Positions 25,977 through 34,427 of a stretch of DNA of 64,000 nt are shown one piece after another (position 1 is the stretch's first letter; the number at the start of each line of letters is the position of its first letter). Both the position numbers and the translations under genes were made by a program. Below the pieces are notes generated by a model. It was not told the origin of the DNA. It saw only the letters and a program-made list of their open reading frames with translations, and did not search any database. Origin of the DNA: Verrucomicrobiota bacterium (GTDB taxonomy: Bacteria > Verrucomicrobiota > Verrucomicrobiia > Limisphaerales > JACRJZ01); assembly GCA_016219875.1 (NCBI GenBank), contig JACRJZ010000148.1, forward strand, positions 62,001 to 126,000, in the 5' to 3' direction.

Positions 25977-27472
25977 AAAAGAAACCTCAAGAGAACCGAT
26001 TGCAGATTCCCCGTCGCAAGCCGCTGACCGCGCGGGTCGGCGTGTTTGGCGTCGGGCACCACACCTACTGGGAACAGTTTCCCGGCTTGCTCGATGAGAT
26101 GCAGGCGAAGCAACGGAAGCTGGCGGAAAAGTTGAAACGCTCCGGCGTTGAAGTGCTGGACTTCGGCCTGGTGGACAAGGCGCAAGGCGCCTACGACCTG
26201 TTGCCGAAATTGCAGGCCGCCGATCTGGACCTGGTCTTCTGCGACATGGTGACCTACGCCACGTCATCGACGTGGGGCGTACTGGTGCGGAACCTCAGCG
26301 TGCCGGTCGTGCTGGTCGCACTCCAGCCGATGGCGGCCATGGACTACGCGAACGGCTCGACCTACATGCAACTGTGCAACGACGATTTCTGCTCGGTGCC
26401 GGAGTTCACTGGCGTGGCCGCCCGTATGGGCCGCCGCGTGCCGCCCGTGGTGCTGGGCACGCTGGAGAACGATCCAGTCGCCGACCGCGAACTGGCCGGC
26501 TGGTGCCAGATCGCCAAGGTGCTGCACGATCTGCGCCGGGCGCGCCTCGGGCACCTGGGCCACGTGCTCGAATCCATGCTCGACATGCACACCGATCCCA
26601 CCGCCGTCACGGCTGCCTTTGGCTGTCATGTCGTCCAGGCGGAAGCGGACGAGGTGATGTTCCACTTCCGGCAGATCGCGGCCAATGACCCGGCGGTGAA
26701 GGCCAAGCGCGAGTTGATTCTCTCCTTCTTCGACACGCCCGATCCCAAGAGCGATCCGGTGACGACGCGGTTGACGGAAGCCGACCTCGACCTGGCTGCG
26801 CGCGCGGCGGTGGCGCTGGACCGGTTCATCGACGCCAAGCAACTCCACGGCCTGGCCTATTACTACGAAGGCGAGCCGGACTCGGAACTCCGCAAGCTGA
26901 TCAGCAGCTTCATCGTTGGCAATTCGTTGCTGACCGCCGCCGGCTTCCCGATGTGCGGTGAATACGACCTCAAGACCTGCCTGGCCATGCTCATCATGGA
27001 CCGGTTGGACATTGGCGGCAGCTTTGCCGAGTTCCATCCGGTGGATTTCGTGCGCGGCACGGTGCTCGTCGGCCATGACGGGCCGCATCACCTGAACATC
27101 GCCGACGGCCGGCCGGTCCTGCGCAGCCTGAAGAAATACCACGGCAAACCCGGCTCCGGCGCGAGTGTCGAATTCAGCCTCAAGACCGGCCCAATCACGA
27201 TGCTGAGCATCGGCGTCACCGCGCAGGGCCGGTTCAAGTTCGTGATCGCGGAAGGTGAGTCACTCCGAGGCCCCATCCCGCCAACCGGCAACACGAACAC
27301 GCACGGGCGCTTTCAGCCCGACGTGCGGACGTTTCTGAAACGCTGGGTGGCCGAAGGGCCGACGCACCATTTTGCCCTGGGCATCGGCCATCACGCGCAA
27401 ACCATCCGGCAACTGGCCGACCTGCTGGGGATCGAGAGTGTGATCGTCGGCGCGCATCATGGTTCGCTGTGA
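25973..27472 (+). CDS. L-fucose/L-arabinose isomerase-family protein
   Basis: 499 residues from ATG 25973. N-terminal Rossmann-like start RVGVFGVGHHTYWEQFPGLL, then VFCDMVTYATSSTWGVLVR, VALQPMAAMDYAN, a central GYPMCGE-type stretch (AGFPMCGEYDLKTCLAMLIM), the acidic metal-site candidate GGSFAEFHPVDF with VLVGHDGPHHLNI, and the C-terminal THHFALGIGHHAQTIRQLADLLG. This agrees with the fucose/arabinose-isomerase superfamily, in which two acidic residues and His bind Mn. The substrate is not certain: the neighbours suggest a deoxyhexose such as rhamnose or fucose. No kinase or aldolase for the next steps is in the window. Coupled to the upstream transporter. Confidence 0.78.
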   Translation: MKKKPQENRLQIPRRKPLTARVGVFGVGHHTYWEQFPGLLDEMQAKQRKLAEKLKRSGVEVLDFGLVDKAQGAYDLLPKLQAADLDLVFCDMVTYATSSTWGVLVRNLSVPVVLVALQPMAAMDYANGSTYMQLCNDDFCSVPEFTGVAARMGRRVPPVVLGTLENDPVADRELAGWCQIAKVLHDLRRARLGHLGHVLESMLDMHTDPTAVTAAFGCHVVQAEADEVMFHFRQIAANDPAVKAKRELILSFFDTPDPKSDPVTTRLTEADLDLAARAAVALDRFIDAKQLHGLAYYYEGEPDSELRKLISSFIVGNSLLTAAGFPMCGEYDLKTCLAMLIMDRLDIGGSFAEFHPVDFVRGTVLVGHDGPHHLNIADGRPVLRSLKKYHGKPGSGASVEFSLKTGPITMLSIGVTAQGRFKFVIAEGESLRGPIPPTGNTNTHGRFQPDVRTFLKRWVAEGPTHHFALGIGHHAQTIRQLADLLGIESVIVGAHHGSL

Positions 27473-27573
27473 GAGGCGGACCAACCGCACCTGTGGGCGA
27501 ACCTCGTGAAACATCCCGAGCGCACACCGGCGCTAGGCGTCTTACCGAGGCAACAAGACGAAAGAGTGCAACC

Positions 27574-30500
27574 ATGAAACAACTAATCGCGATATTGACG
27601 ACGGCCCTGGCGCTGGCATGGCCAGCCTTTGGCGGGAGCACAGAGCTGGAGCGGGGCTTCCAGCAGCCGCCCGATTCCACCAAGCCGTGGTGTTACTGGT
27701 ATTGGATCAGCGACAACATCTCCAAGGAAGGCATCAGCCGTGACCTTGAAGCGATGGCGCGGGTCGGCATCGGCGAGGCGCTCATCGGGAACATCTTTCT
27801 CGACGACATTCCCGCCGGCAAAACCAAGGTGCTCACCGAGGAATGGTGGAAGCTCGTCGAGCACGCCATCCGCGAAGGCGGGCGCACGGGCGTCAACATT
27901 GGCATGTTCAATTGCCCCGGCTGGAGTCAGTCCGGCGGGCCGTGGATCAAACCGGAGCAGTCCATGCGCTATCTCGTGTCGTCCGAGACTCGCGTCCGGG
28001 GGCCGCTCAAGTTCGAGCGGAAACTCGCCCAGCCGAAAGATCAGTTCCAGGACGTGGCGTTGCTGGCGTTTCCCGCACCGCAAGCTGACGCGGACTCCGT
28101 GGCGGCACGCGCGCCGCGCGTGACATGCACGCCCGTAGCTCAAGGCGCGGAGAGCCTGATCGACGGCAAGTCGGAAACAGCGCTCAAGTTCCCCACCGGC
28201 GCCGGCGCGGGCAAAACGCCTTTCACCATCGAACTGGAAACCGCGCAGCCATTCACCGCGCGCAGCCTGGCGCTGACACCGGCGGATTCCAGTTGGGCGG
28301 CCAAGTGCGAGCTGCATGTGGCGGATGCGGACGGGCCGTTCCGCTCTGTGAAGTCCTTCAAGTTTGACCGCTCCAACATGGCCATTGGCGTCGGACCGCT
28401 GCCGCGCGGGCCGGTCACGGCCACCTTTCCAGCCGCCACCGGCCGCCGCTTTCGCGTGTTGTTCACCAGCGTTTCAGGCAAGGCGGCGTTGGCGGAACTG
28501 AATCTCTCCGCCGCCGCGCGTGTGGAATCGTTTGTCGAGAAACAACTCGGCAAGATGCATCCCACGCCGCTGCCGATGTGGGACACTTACCTCTGGCCCG
28601 CTCAAGCGGAACTCGACTCCGCTCGGCTCGCCGTGCCGCCACAGAGCGTGGTCGATCTCACCGCCAAGCTCTCTCCAGACGGCACGCTGCGTTGGGATGC
28701 ACCGGCGGGCGACTGGATCATCCTCCGCACCGGCATGACGCCGACCGGCACCCGCAATGCGCCCGCTTCGCCGGAAGGACAGGGGTTGGAAGTGGACAAG
28801 ATGAATCGCGACCTCGCGAAGCATCACTTCGACGCCTTCATCGGGCAGGTGCTGAAGCGGATGCCGGCGTCCGACCGCAAGGCGTTCAAGCACGTCGTGG
28901 CCGACAGCTACGAGATGGGTTCGCAGAACTGGACCGATGGTTTCGCGGCCACGTTTCGCCAGCGCTACGGCTACGACCCGAAGCCGTGGCTGCCCACACT
29001 GACCGGTCGCGTCGTCGGCAGCGCGGATCAATCGGATCGGTTCCTCTGGGACTTGCGGCGCCTGGTGGCGGATCATATCGCAACGGATTACGTCGGCGGC
29101 TTGCGCGACCTGTGCCATCCGCACGGCCTGCAGTTGTGGCTGGAGAACTACGGCCACTGGGGTTTCCCGGCGGAGTTTCTGCAATACGGCAACCAATCCG
29201 ACCGCATTGGCGGTGAGTTCTGGGTCACAGGCGATCTGGGCTCCATCGAGTGTCGCGCCGCGTCTTCCTGCGCGAACACCTACGGCAAGCCCATCGTGTC
29301 GGCCGAAGCGTTCACCGGCGGTCCGGCGTTTCAAACCGTGCCTTCGACGATGAAGGCGCGCGGCGACTGGGCGTTTTGCGAGGGCATCAATCACTTCGTC
29401 CTGCACGTCTATATTCAGCAGCCGTGGGAAGACCGGAAGCCGGGCATCAACGCCTGGTTCGGCACGGAGTTCAACCGCCACAACACCTGGTTCGAGTCCG
29501 GCCAGGCGTGGATTGATTATCTGCGGCGGAGTTGCTTCCTGCTGCAACAGGGCACGCGCGTCGCCGACGTGGCCTACTTCATCGGCGAAGACGCGCCGAA
29601 AATGACCGGCCTGCGCCAGCCCGAACTGCCGGTTGGTTGCGACTTCGATTACATCAACGCCGAGGTTATCCTGGTAAAACTCAGCGTGAAGAACGGTCTG
29701 CTCACGTTGCCGCACGGCACGACCTACCGCGTGCTGGTGTTGCCGGAACTCGCGACGATGCGCCCCGCCGTGCTCCGCAAAATCCGCGATCTCGTGAACG
29801 CTGGCGCCACCATCATTGGCCCGCCGCCCTCGCGCTCGCCGAGCTTGGAGAACTTCCCCAAGCGCGATGAAGAGGTGAAGAAGTTGGCGGCGGAAGTGTG
29901 GGGTGAAGCCCTCACCCGCCCTTCGGGCACCCTCTCCCGTCCGACGGGAGAGGGCCGGGGTGAGGGTGCGGTCGCGCGTCGCTTCGGCAAAGGCCGCGTG
30001 ATCACGGGCCAGAGCCTGAGCGCAGTTTTGGCCGAGTTGGGAACCGGGCTTGATTTCCAGAGCGCCACCAAGCTGCGCTTCACGCATCGGCGCGATGGCG
30101 CTACGGACATTTACTTCGTCGCCAATCCGCAGGCACAGGAGATTACAACCGTGGCGGCCTTTCGGGTTACCGGCAAAGCGCCGGAGTGGTGGTGGCCGGA
30201 CTCAGGCCGCATCGAACGACCGGCTGTGTTTGAGGCGGCGGACGGAACCATCCGTCTCCCTCTTCATCTGGGGCCGCAAGGCTCGGTGTTCGTCGTGTTC
30301 CGCGAGAGGACGGGCGCGGCCAGTCCCATCGTCGCCGTGACGCGCGATGGCCAGCCGGTGATCGACACGAAGTGGACTGCGCCGCGCTCATCTACCGCAA
30401 GCACGGGCGTCACCGACATCGCCAACAACTTCACGCTGGCCGTTTGGGCCAGGCCCGCCGCCGATACCACGCTCGTTCGCGAGGCCAACAAAGGCGTCAG

Positions 30501-31680
30501 CGGCATGAGCGAGCCGCGCAACGACGTGATCTTTCCGCCGCATGGAAACACGTTCGGCGACACGGGCCACGCTGGCAGCGGGCTGGCGGTGGGCTGCAAC
30601 GGCGTGGTGGTGTTCGAGCACGCGGGCAATTACTTCGCGCCGGTGCTGGTGCATCCAGTGGCGCTGCCGGACTGGACGCACCTGGCCGTGGTCTATCGCG
30701 AGGGCCAGCCGCATCTCTACGTGAACGGCGTCCTGGCGCATCAGGGACTGAAGAGCACCTTCACCGTGCATCCCGGCGCGGGCGGCGGCGGCTCGCCGTT
30801 TCGGGGAGAACTGGGTTCGCTGGAGCAATTCCCGCGCGCCTTGACGGATGGCGAAATCGCCGGCTTGGCGAAGTCCATGCCGCGTCCCGGTGGCGTCCAG
30901 GCGGCGAGCGCGATTCAGATTGTTCGCAGCCCGGACGGCGGCGTGGAAGCGACGGTCTGGCAGCCGGGGCATTACGAGTTGCGCTCGGCGGATCGCAAGA
31001 CTCGCAGCCTCGACGCGACGCCGGGTGCCAAGCCTCTGGAACTGGCCGGACCTTGGGAGGTGAACTTCACTCCCGGTTGGGGCGCTCCGGAGAAAGTGAC
31101 CTTTGAGAAACTGGAGGATTGGGCGCAGCATCCCAGCGACGGCATCAAGTTCTATTCCGGCAAGGCCACCTATCGGATCGCCTTCGACTGGAAGCCCGCC
31201 GCCGGACGACCCGCTGCTGATGAATCAGTGGACGCAAGCGCTTCGCGCTCGCGCTCCCTCGACCCGCTGAACGGTAGCCGACGTAAGGAGGCTCATTCTT
31301 CATCGGGCACTGCAAATCAGAGCCTCCTAACGTCGGCTGCTACGAGGCCCACAGAGAAGGGGAAAGCGCCGGTGGTGCTCGATCTCGGCAAGGTTCGCGA
31401 TCTGGCCACGGTGCGATTGAACGGGCAGACACTCGGCACGCTCTGGCTGGCGCCGTGGCGACTGGACATCACCTCCGCCGTGCGCGCGGGCAGCAACGTG
31501 CTGGAAGTGGAAGTCGTGAACCCGTGGAACAACCGCCTGGTGGGCGACGCCAAGCTGGCGGCCGACAAACGGCTCACGTTTCTGGCAACGCCATCGGTCA
31601 GGCAGAACGATCCATTGATGCCGGCGGGTCTGCTGGGACCGGTGACGATTCAGGCGGGGGAGAGGGTCAAAGTTCGATAA
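27574..31680 (+). CDS. GH106-like alpha-L-rhamnosidase, secreted, copy 2
   Basis: 1368 residues from ATG 27574. Signal peptide KQLIAILTTALALAWPAFGG. Core: PWCYWYWISDNISKEGI, NCPGWSQSGGPWI, VADSYEMGSQNWTDGF (candidate acid), QLWLENYGHWGFPAEF, SAEAFTGGPAFQTVP. A discoidin-like sandwich is inserted near residues 182-312 (ESLIDGKSETALKF, RRFRVLFTSVSGKAALAELN), absent from copies 1 and 3. A LamG-like domain covers about 948-1105 and the C-terminal sandwich starts near 1160. It contains a CTCTCCC-type palindrome at 29909-29967 and a family A repeat at 31274-31343, both in frame. It lies 100 bases after the isomerase gene and probably shares its transcript. Confidence 0.84.
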   Translation: MKQLIAILTTALALAWPAFGGSTELERGFQQPPDSTKPWCYWYWISDNISKEGISRDLEAMARVGIGEALIGNIFLDDIPAGKTKVLTEEWWKLVEHAIREGGRTGVNIGMFNCPGWSQSGGPWIKPEQSMRYLVSSETRVRGPLKFERKLAQPKDQFQDVALLAFPAPQADADSVAARAPRVTCTPVAQGAESLIDGKSETALKFPTGAGAGKTPFTIELETAQPFTARSLALTPADSSWAAKCELHVADADGPFRSVKSFKFDRSNMAIGVGPLPRGPVTATFPAATGRRFRVLFTSVSGKAALAELNLSAAARVESFVEKQLGKMHPTPLPMWDTYLWPAQAELDSARLAVPPQSVVDLTAKLSPDGTLRWDAPAGDWIILRTGMTPTGTRNAPASPEGQGLEVDKMNRDLAKHHFDAFIGQVLKRMPASDRKAFKHVVADSYEMGSQNWTDGFAATFRQRYGYDPKPWLPTLTGRVVGSADQSDRFLWDLRRLVADHIATDYVGGLRDLCHPHGLQLWLENYGHWGFPAEFLQYGNQSDRIGGEFWVTGDLGSIECRAASSCANTYGKPIVSAEAFTGGPAFQTVPSTMKARGDWAFCEGINHFVLHVYIQQPWEDRKPGINAWFGTEFNRHNTWFESGQAWIDYLRRSCFLLQQGTRVADVAYFIGEDAPKMTGLRQPELPVGCDFDYINAEVILVKLSVKNGLLTLPHGTTYRVLVLPELATMRPAVLRKIRDLVNAGATIIGPPPSRSPSLENFPKRDEEVKKLAAEVWGEALTRPSGTLSRPTGEGRGEGAVARRFGKGRVITGQSLSAVLAELGTGLDFQSATKLRFTHRRDGATDIYFVANPQAQEITTVAAFRVTGKAPEWWWPDSGRIERPAVFEAADGTIRLPLHLGPQGSVFVVFRERTGAASPIVAVTRDGQPVIDTKWTAPRSSTASTGVTDIANNFTLAVWARPAADTTLVREANKGVSGMSEPRNDVIFPPHGNTFGDTGHAGSGLAVGCNGVVVFEHAGNYFAPVLVHPVALPDWTHLAVVYREGQPHLYVNGVLAHQGLKSTFTVHPGAGGGGSPFRGELGSLEQFPRALTDGEIAGLAKSMPRPGGVQAASAIQIVRSPDGGVEATVWQPGHYELRSADRKTRSLDATPGAKPLELAGPWEVNFTPGWGAPEKVTFEKLEDWAQHPSDGIKFYSGKATYRIAFDWKPAAGRPAADESVDASASRSRSLDPLNGSRRKEAHSSSGTANQSLLTSAATRPTEKGKAPVVLDLGKVRDLATVRLNGQTLGTLWLAPWRLDITSAVRAGSNVLEVEVVNPWNNRLVGDAKLAADKRLTFLATPSVRQNDPLMPAGLLGPVTIQAGERVKVR
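29909..29967. repeat. CCCTCACCC/CTCTCCC palindrome inside GH106 copy 2
   Basis: The inner palindrome CCCTCTCCCGTCCGACGGG with AGAGGG is framed by CCCTCACCC on the left and GGGTGAGGG on the right. It is read in frame as a Pro/Thr/Gly-rich loop. Related units are at 8262-8290, 34112-34312 and 59963-59987. Confidence 0.85.
31274..31343. repeat. Long inverted repeat, family A, copy 4 (inside GH106 copy 2)
   Basis: Arms 31274-31294 (GTAGCCGACGTAAGGAGGCT then C) and 31320-31343, loop of 25 bases. It is translated without a stop (GSRRKEAHSSSGTANQSLL) in the segment just before the VVLDLGKVRDL strand of the C-terminal sandwich. Confidence 0.88.
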
Positions 31681-31694
31681 ACTCACTGTTAACC

Positions 31695-32006
31695 ATGAGC
31701 CTCTTTACCCGTTTCATTGACCACTCAGCAGCGCTTAGGTGCTCGAAAGCCGATGCGGTCGGCCATATCACGGCGAAGGCGTTTGTGAAGGACGCCGGAT
31801 TCGGTGACTGCCCGATGCAGATTGATTTCGAGTTTCTTGATTCGGGTGGACGGGTTGTAACTGGCAGACACGTCGGGACGGAGAGCAGCTATCGGGGTAT
31901 CAAGGTTGGCGACCAGATATTAATTCGTTTCCTGGAGTCGGATCCCAAGACGAATGCCCCAAAGGATTCACTCGGTATCATCACGCCATTTTCAGGCAAT
32001 GGTTAA
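31695..32006 (+). CDS. Small hypothetical protein, DUF3592-like
   Basis: 103 residues from ATG 31695. Reads MSLFTRFIDHSAALRCSKAD, then FVKDAGFGDCPMQIDFEFLD, VVTGRHVGTESSYRGIKVGD and QILIRFLESDPKTNAP. The stretch with a beta-rich core followed by a GDxxxIRFLxSDPxxN turn resembles the soluble domain of DUF3592-type proteins, but there is no membrane segment. It begins 14 bases after the GH106 gene, so co-transcription is possible. Function unknown; the match is weak. Confidence 0.5.
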   Translation: MSLFTRFIDHSAALRCSKADAVGHITAKAFVKDAGFGDCPMQIDFEFLDSGGRVVTGRHVGTESSYRGIKVGDQILIRFLESDPKTNAPKDSLGIITPFSGNG

Positions 32007-32131
32007 CAAGTCCGCCTCAACCCAACTGGGCTCCTCCGTTCAGAGTAGAACCGTGAATTCGCAAGCTCAGAGCACGCGCCATCTCCCTGTCAGCACCGAT
32101 TGCTTGCCTCCCTCAATGCCATGCCCACCCC

Positions 32132-32262
32132 ATGAACCACGTTGAACGTTTCCGCGCCGTGATGAACTTCCAGCCGGTGGACCGCCTGCCGCGCTGGGAA
32201 TGGGCCGTATGACGGAACCAGACCATCGCGCGCTGGCACGTCGAAGGGCTGTCCCGAACTCA
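32132..32262 (+). pseudogene. Truncated duplicate of the UroD-like gene start
   Basis: The first 130 bases of the intact gene at 33039 are repeated here with about 85 percent identity, including CCCCATGAACC at the start. The copy reads MNHVERFRAVMNFQPVDRLP then RWEWAV and stops at 32210-32212, where the intact gene has AMWWDQ. Similarity ends near 32262, where the antitoxin gene region begins. It looks like the left end of an older copy cut when the toxin-antitoxin pair arrived or by a duplication. Confidence 0.85.
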
Positions 32263-32320
32263 AGTGGAGCACAGGAAAGCATTGCCAACAAAGCCCGGCG
32301 GCGGCACGGTCTGGCCAGTT

Positions 32321-32536
32321 ATGACGTGCATTGGAAAAGTATCGAAGGGTACCATTCTTCTGCCGCCAGGCATCACTCTGCCCGACGGAATGGAATTGGC
32401 CCTGAACATCCCCGATCAGAGTCTGAAGCCGTCCCTGCATGACAGACTGGCGGCCTTTGCCGGCATGGCGGACGACCTGCCGGCGGACTTGGCCGAGAAC
32501 CACGATCATTATCTCCACGGGCATCCCAAGAAATGA
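32321..32536 (+). CDS. Antitoxin partner of the PIN toxin (VapB-like)
   Basis: 71 residues from ATG 32321. Reads IGKVSKGTILLPPGITLPDG, then MELALNIPDQSLKPSLHDRL and AAFAGMADDLPADLAENHDH. The start resembles an AbrB-like or short beta strand pair (GTILLPPGITLPDGMEL), the end an extended toxin-binding tail that includes the DLPADLAENHDHYLHG motif common in antitoxins paired with PIN toxins. Its stop overlaps the PIN start (ATGA). A start at 32264 is in frame but runs into the duplicated UroD-like fragment. Confidence 0.78.
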   Translation: MTCIGKVSKGTILLPPGITLPDGMELALNIPDQSLKPSLHDRLAAFAGMADDLPADLAENHDHYLHGHPKK

Positions 32537-32934
32537 GCGCGGTCTTTGCCGACACATTCTACTTCCTGGCCTACCTCAACCGGGCGGATGCCAACCACAA
32601 AGCCGCGGTGGCCGGTGCGCAGGCGGTGCAGGGGCCGCTTGTCACCACCGCCTGGGTGCTCACCGAGGTGGCGGATGCTTTTGCTGCTTCGGCCAGCCGC
32701 CGCCGGATGGCGGCGTTCATCGCCTCGCTGGAAGCCGATTCGGCCACACGCATCGTCCCCGCGAATCAAGAGCTGTTTCACCGGGGGCTGGCTCTGTATG
32801 ATCAGCGACCCGACAAGGAATGGTCTTTGACGGATTGCATCTCCTTCGTGGTGATGAAGGATGAGGGCATGACCGAAGCCCTCACGGGTGACCACCATTT
32901 TGAGCAGGCTGGTTTCACGGCGCGGCTGCGGTAG
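32533..32934 (+). CDS. PIN-domain toxin (VapC-like)
   Basis: 133 residues. PIN acidic residues: Asp in VFADTFYFLAYLNRAD, Glu in TAWVLTEVADAF, Asp in WSLTDCISFVVM, and Asp in TEALTGDHHFEQAGF. PIN toxins are Mg-dependent RNases that cut tRNA or rRNA. Length fits. It overlaps the antitoxin by 4 bases and is followed by about 100 bases of non-coding sequence and the UroD-like gene. Confidence 0.88.
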   Translation: MSAVFADTFYFLAYLNRADANHKAAVAGAQAVQGPLVTTAWVLTEVADAFAASASRRRMAAFIASLEADSATRIVPANQELFHRGLALYDQRPDKEWSLTDCISFVVMKDEGMTEALTGDHHFEQAGFTARLR

Positions 32935-33038
32935 CGGGCGAAGATTCACGGAGGCATGCAAGCCGCCAAAGTGTCATCGGTCCTGAGAGCTTAGCACATT
33001 TTCTTGTGCGTTACGCGCTCTCCGCCTGTCATTTCCCC

Positions 33039-34037
33039 ATGAACCACGTTGAACGCTTCCGCGCCGTCATGAACTTCCAGCCGGTGGACCGTCTGCCGCG
33101 CTGGGAATGGGCCATGTGGTGGGACCAGACGATCGCGCGCTGGCACGGCGAAGGACTGTCGCGCAACCTGAAGTTCAGCCAGGTGATCGAGATCGCGCAG
33201 CAGTTCGGCCTCGACCCCTACCAGCAGTTCTGGTTCAGCACCACCGAGCCGACCATCGAGGCCACGCAGCACCACGTCGAAGGCACGGTCGCGAACATGG
33301 ACGACTATCTGCGCCTGCGCCCGCGCATGTTTCCCAGCCACGCGGCGGCCATCGCCTCTATGCGGGCCTGGGCCGAGCGCCAGCGGCGCGGCGACGCGGT
33401 GGTGTGGTGTACCTTCGAGGGTTTCTTCTGGTTTCCGCGCACGCTGATGGGGTTCGAGCAGGTGAGTTTTGCGTTTTACGATCAGCCCGAACTGCTGCAC
33501 CGGATCAACCAGGATTTGCTGGAGTTCAACCTGCGCCTCTTCGACGAGATGACCCGCGTGTGCGTGCCGACGTTCATGACCTTCGCGGAGGACGTGAGCT
33601 ACAACCACGGGCCGATGATCGCGAAGAAGACCTTCGACGAGTTCATGGCGCCCTACTACCGGCAGTTGATCCCGCGCTTGCAGGAGCTGAACATCATACC
33701 CTTCGTGGATACTGACGGCGACGTGACGCTACTGGTGCCCTGGCTGAACGAAGTCGGCATCACCGGTGTGCTGCCGCTCGAGCGCCAGGCGGGCGTGGAT
33801 GGACTGAAACTGCGCCAGCAATTTCCGAAGCTGAGCATGGTGGGCCACTTCGACAAGATGACGATGAACCGCGGCGAAGCCGCCATGCGCGCGGAGTTCG
33901 AGCGCCTGGTGCCGCTGATGAAAACTGGCGGCTTCATCCCCAGCGTCGATCACCAGACGCCGCCGGGCGTGTCGCTGGAGCAATACCGATGCTATCTCCG
34001 CTTGCTGGAGGAATACACGGCGGCGAGCAAGGAATGA
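33039..34037 (+). CDS. Uroporphyrinogen-decarboxylase-like protein
   Basis: 332 residues from ATG 33039. The start NHVERFRAVMNFQPVDRLPR and the ending LVPLMKTGGFIPSVDHQTPPG with SLEQYRCYLRLLEEY identify the UroD/MetE-like TIM-barrel superfamily; in the middle are FAEDVSYNHGPMIAKKTFDEF, PFVDTDGDVTLLVPWLNEVG and SMVGHFDKMTMNRG. It is not the haem-synthesis HemE type: the arginine-rich N-terminal substrate motif is absent. Such proteins multiply in Verrucomicrobiota and Lentisphaerota and several are methyltransferases; the reaction is unknown here. It lies between two GH106-like genes and has a decayed partial copy at 32132. Confidence 0.82.
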   Translation: MNHVERFRAVMNFQPVDRLPRWEWAMWWDQTIARWHGEGLSRNLKFSQVIEIAQQFGLDPYQQFWFSTTEPTIEATQHHVEGTVANMDDYLRLRPRMFPSHAAAIASMRAWAERQRRGDAVVWCTFEGFFWFPRTLMGFEQVSFAFYDQPELLHRINQDLLEFNLRLFDEMTRVCVPTFMTFAEDVSYNHGPMIAKKTFDEFMAPYYRQLIPRLQELNIIPFVDTDGDVTLLVPWLNEVGITGVLPLERQAGVDGLKLRQQFPKLSMVGHFDKMTMNRGEAAMRAEFERLVPLMKTGGFIPSVDHQTPPGVSLEQYRCYLRLLEEYTAASKE

Positions 34038-34111
34038 GTCATGACTGGTCAACCCTCGAAGGATCAGATGCGTCAGACGTTTCTGGGAAGAGCCAGAAAC
34101 CCTCACCCCAG

Positions 34112-34312
34112 CCCTCTCCCATCCGATGGGAGAGGGAGGACCGAGTCACGCGTCGTGACGAGACAGGCACCGGCTTTCGTCGAGCGCGCGCAGTGTGTTC
34201 CCTCTCCCATCCGATGGGAGAGGGAGGACCGAGTCACGCGTTGTGACGAGACAGACGTCGGCTTTCGTCGAGCGCGTGCAGTGTGTTCCCTCTCCCGTCG
34301 GACGGGAGAGGG
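34112..34312. repeat. Tandem repeat, 88-base period, with CTCTCCC palindromes
   Basis: Two full copies of 88 bases (34112-34199, 34200-34287) and a 25-base start of a third. Each opens with CCCTCTCCCATCCGATGGG and AGAGGG (third copy: GTCGGAC centre). The rest reads CGAGTCACGCGT(C/T)GTGACG, another short palindrome, and ends with CGTCGAGCGCG(C/T)GCAGTG. It lies in the leader of GH106 copy 3. Confidence 0.9.
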
Positions 34313-34427
34313 CCAGGGTGAGGGTTGGGGAAACGTTGATTGGAAACCTGACGCCACCCACACGCTCTGGCCTGCCTTGGTTCCCGAAAAATTCTCTGAT
34401 AGCCAGAATTCACACGACGAAACTCCC

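Noticed and set aside
27469..27573. Upstream extension of GH106 copy 2
   Set aside because: The extra 35 residues precede a clear signal peptide that starts at ATG 27574 and would spoil export.
33039..34037. HemE, haem-pathway uroporphyrinogen decarboxylase
   Set aside because: The conserved N-terminal substrate-binding motif of HemE is missing and the context is carbohydrate metabolism; it belongs to the wider UroD-like group.
34041..34427. Upstream extension of GH106 copy 3 through the tandem repeat
   Set aside because: The frame is open but encodes only repeat-derived sequence; a normal signal peptide begins at ATG 34428.
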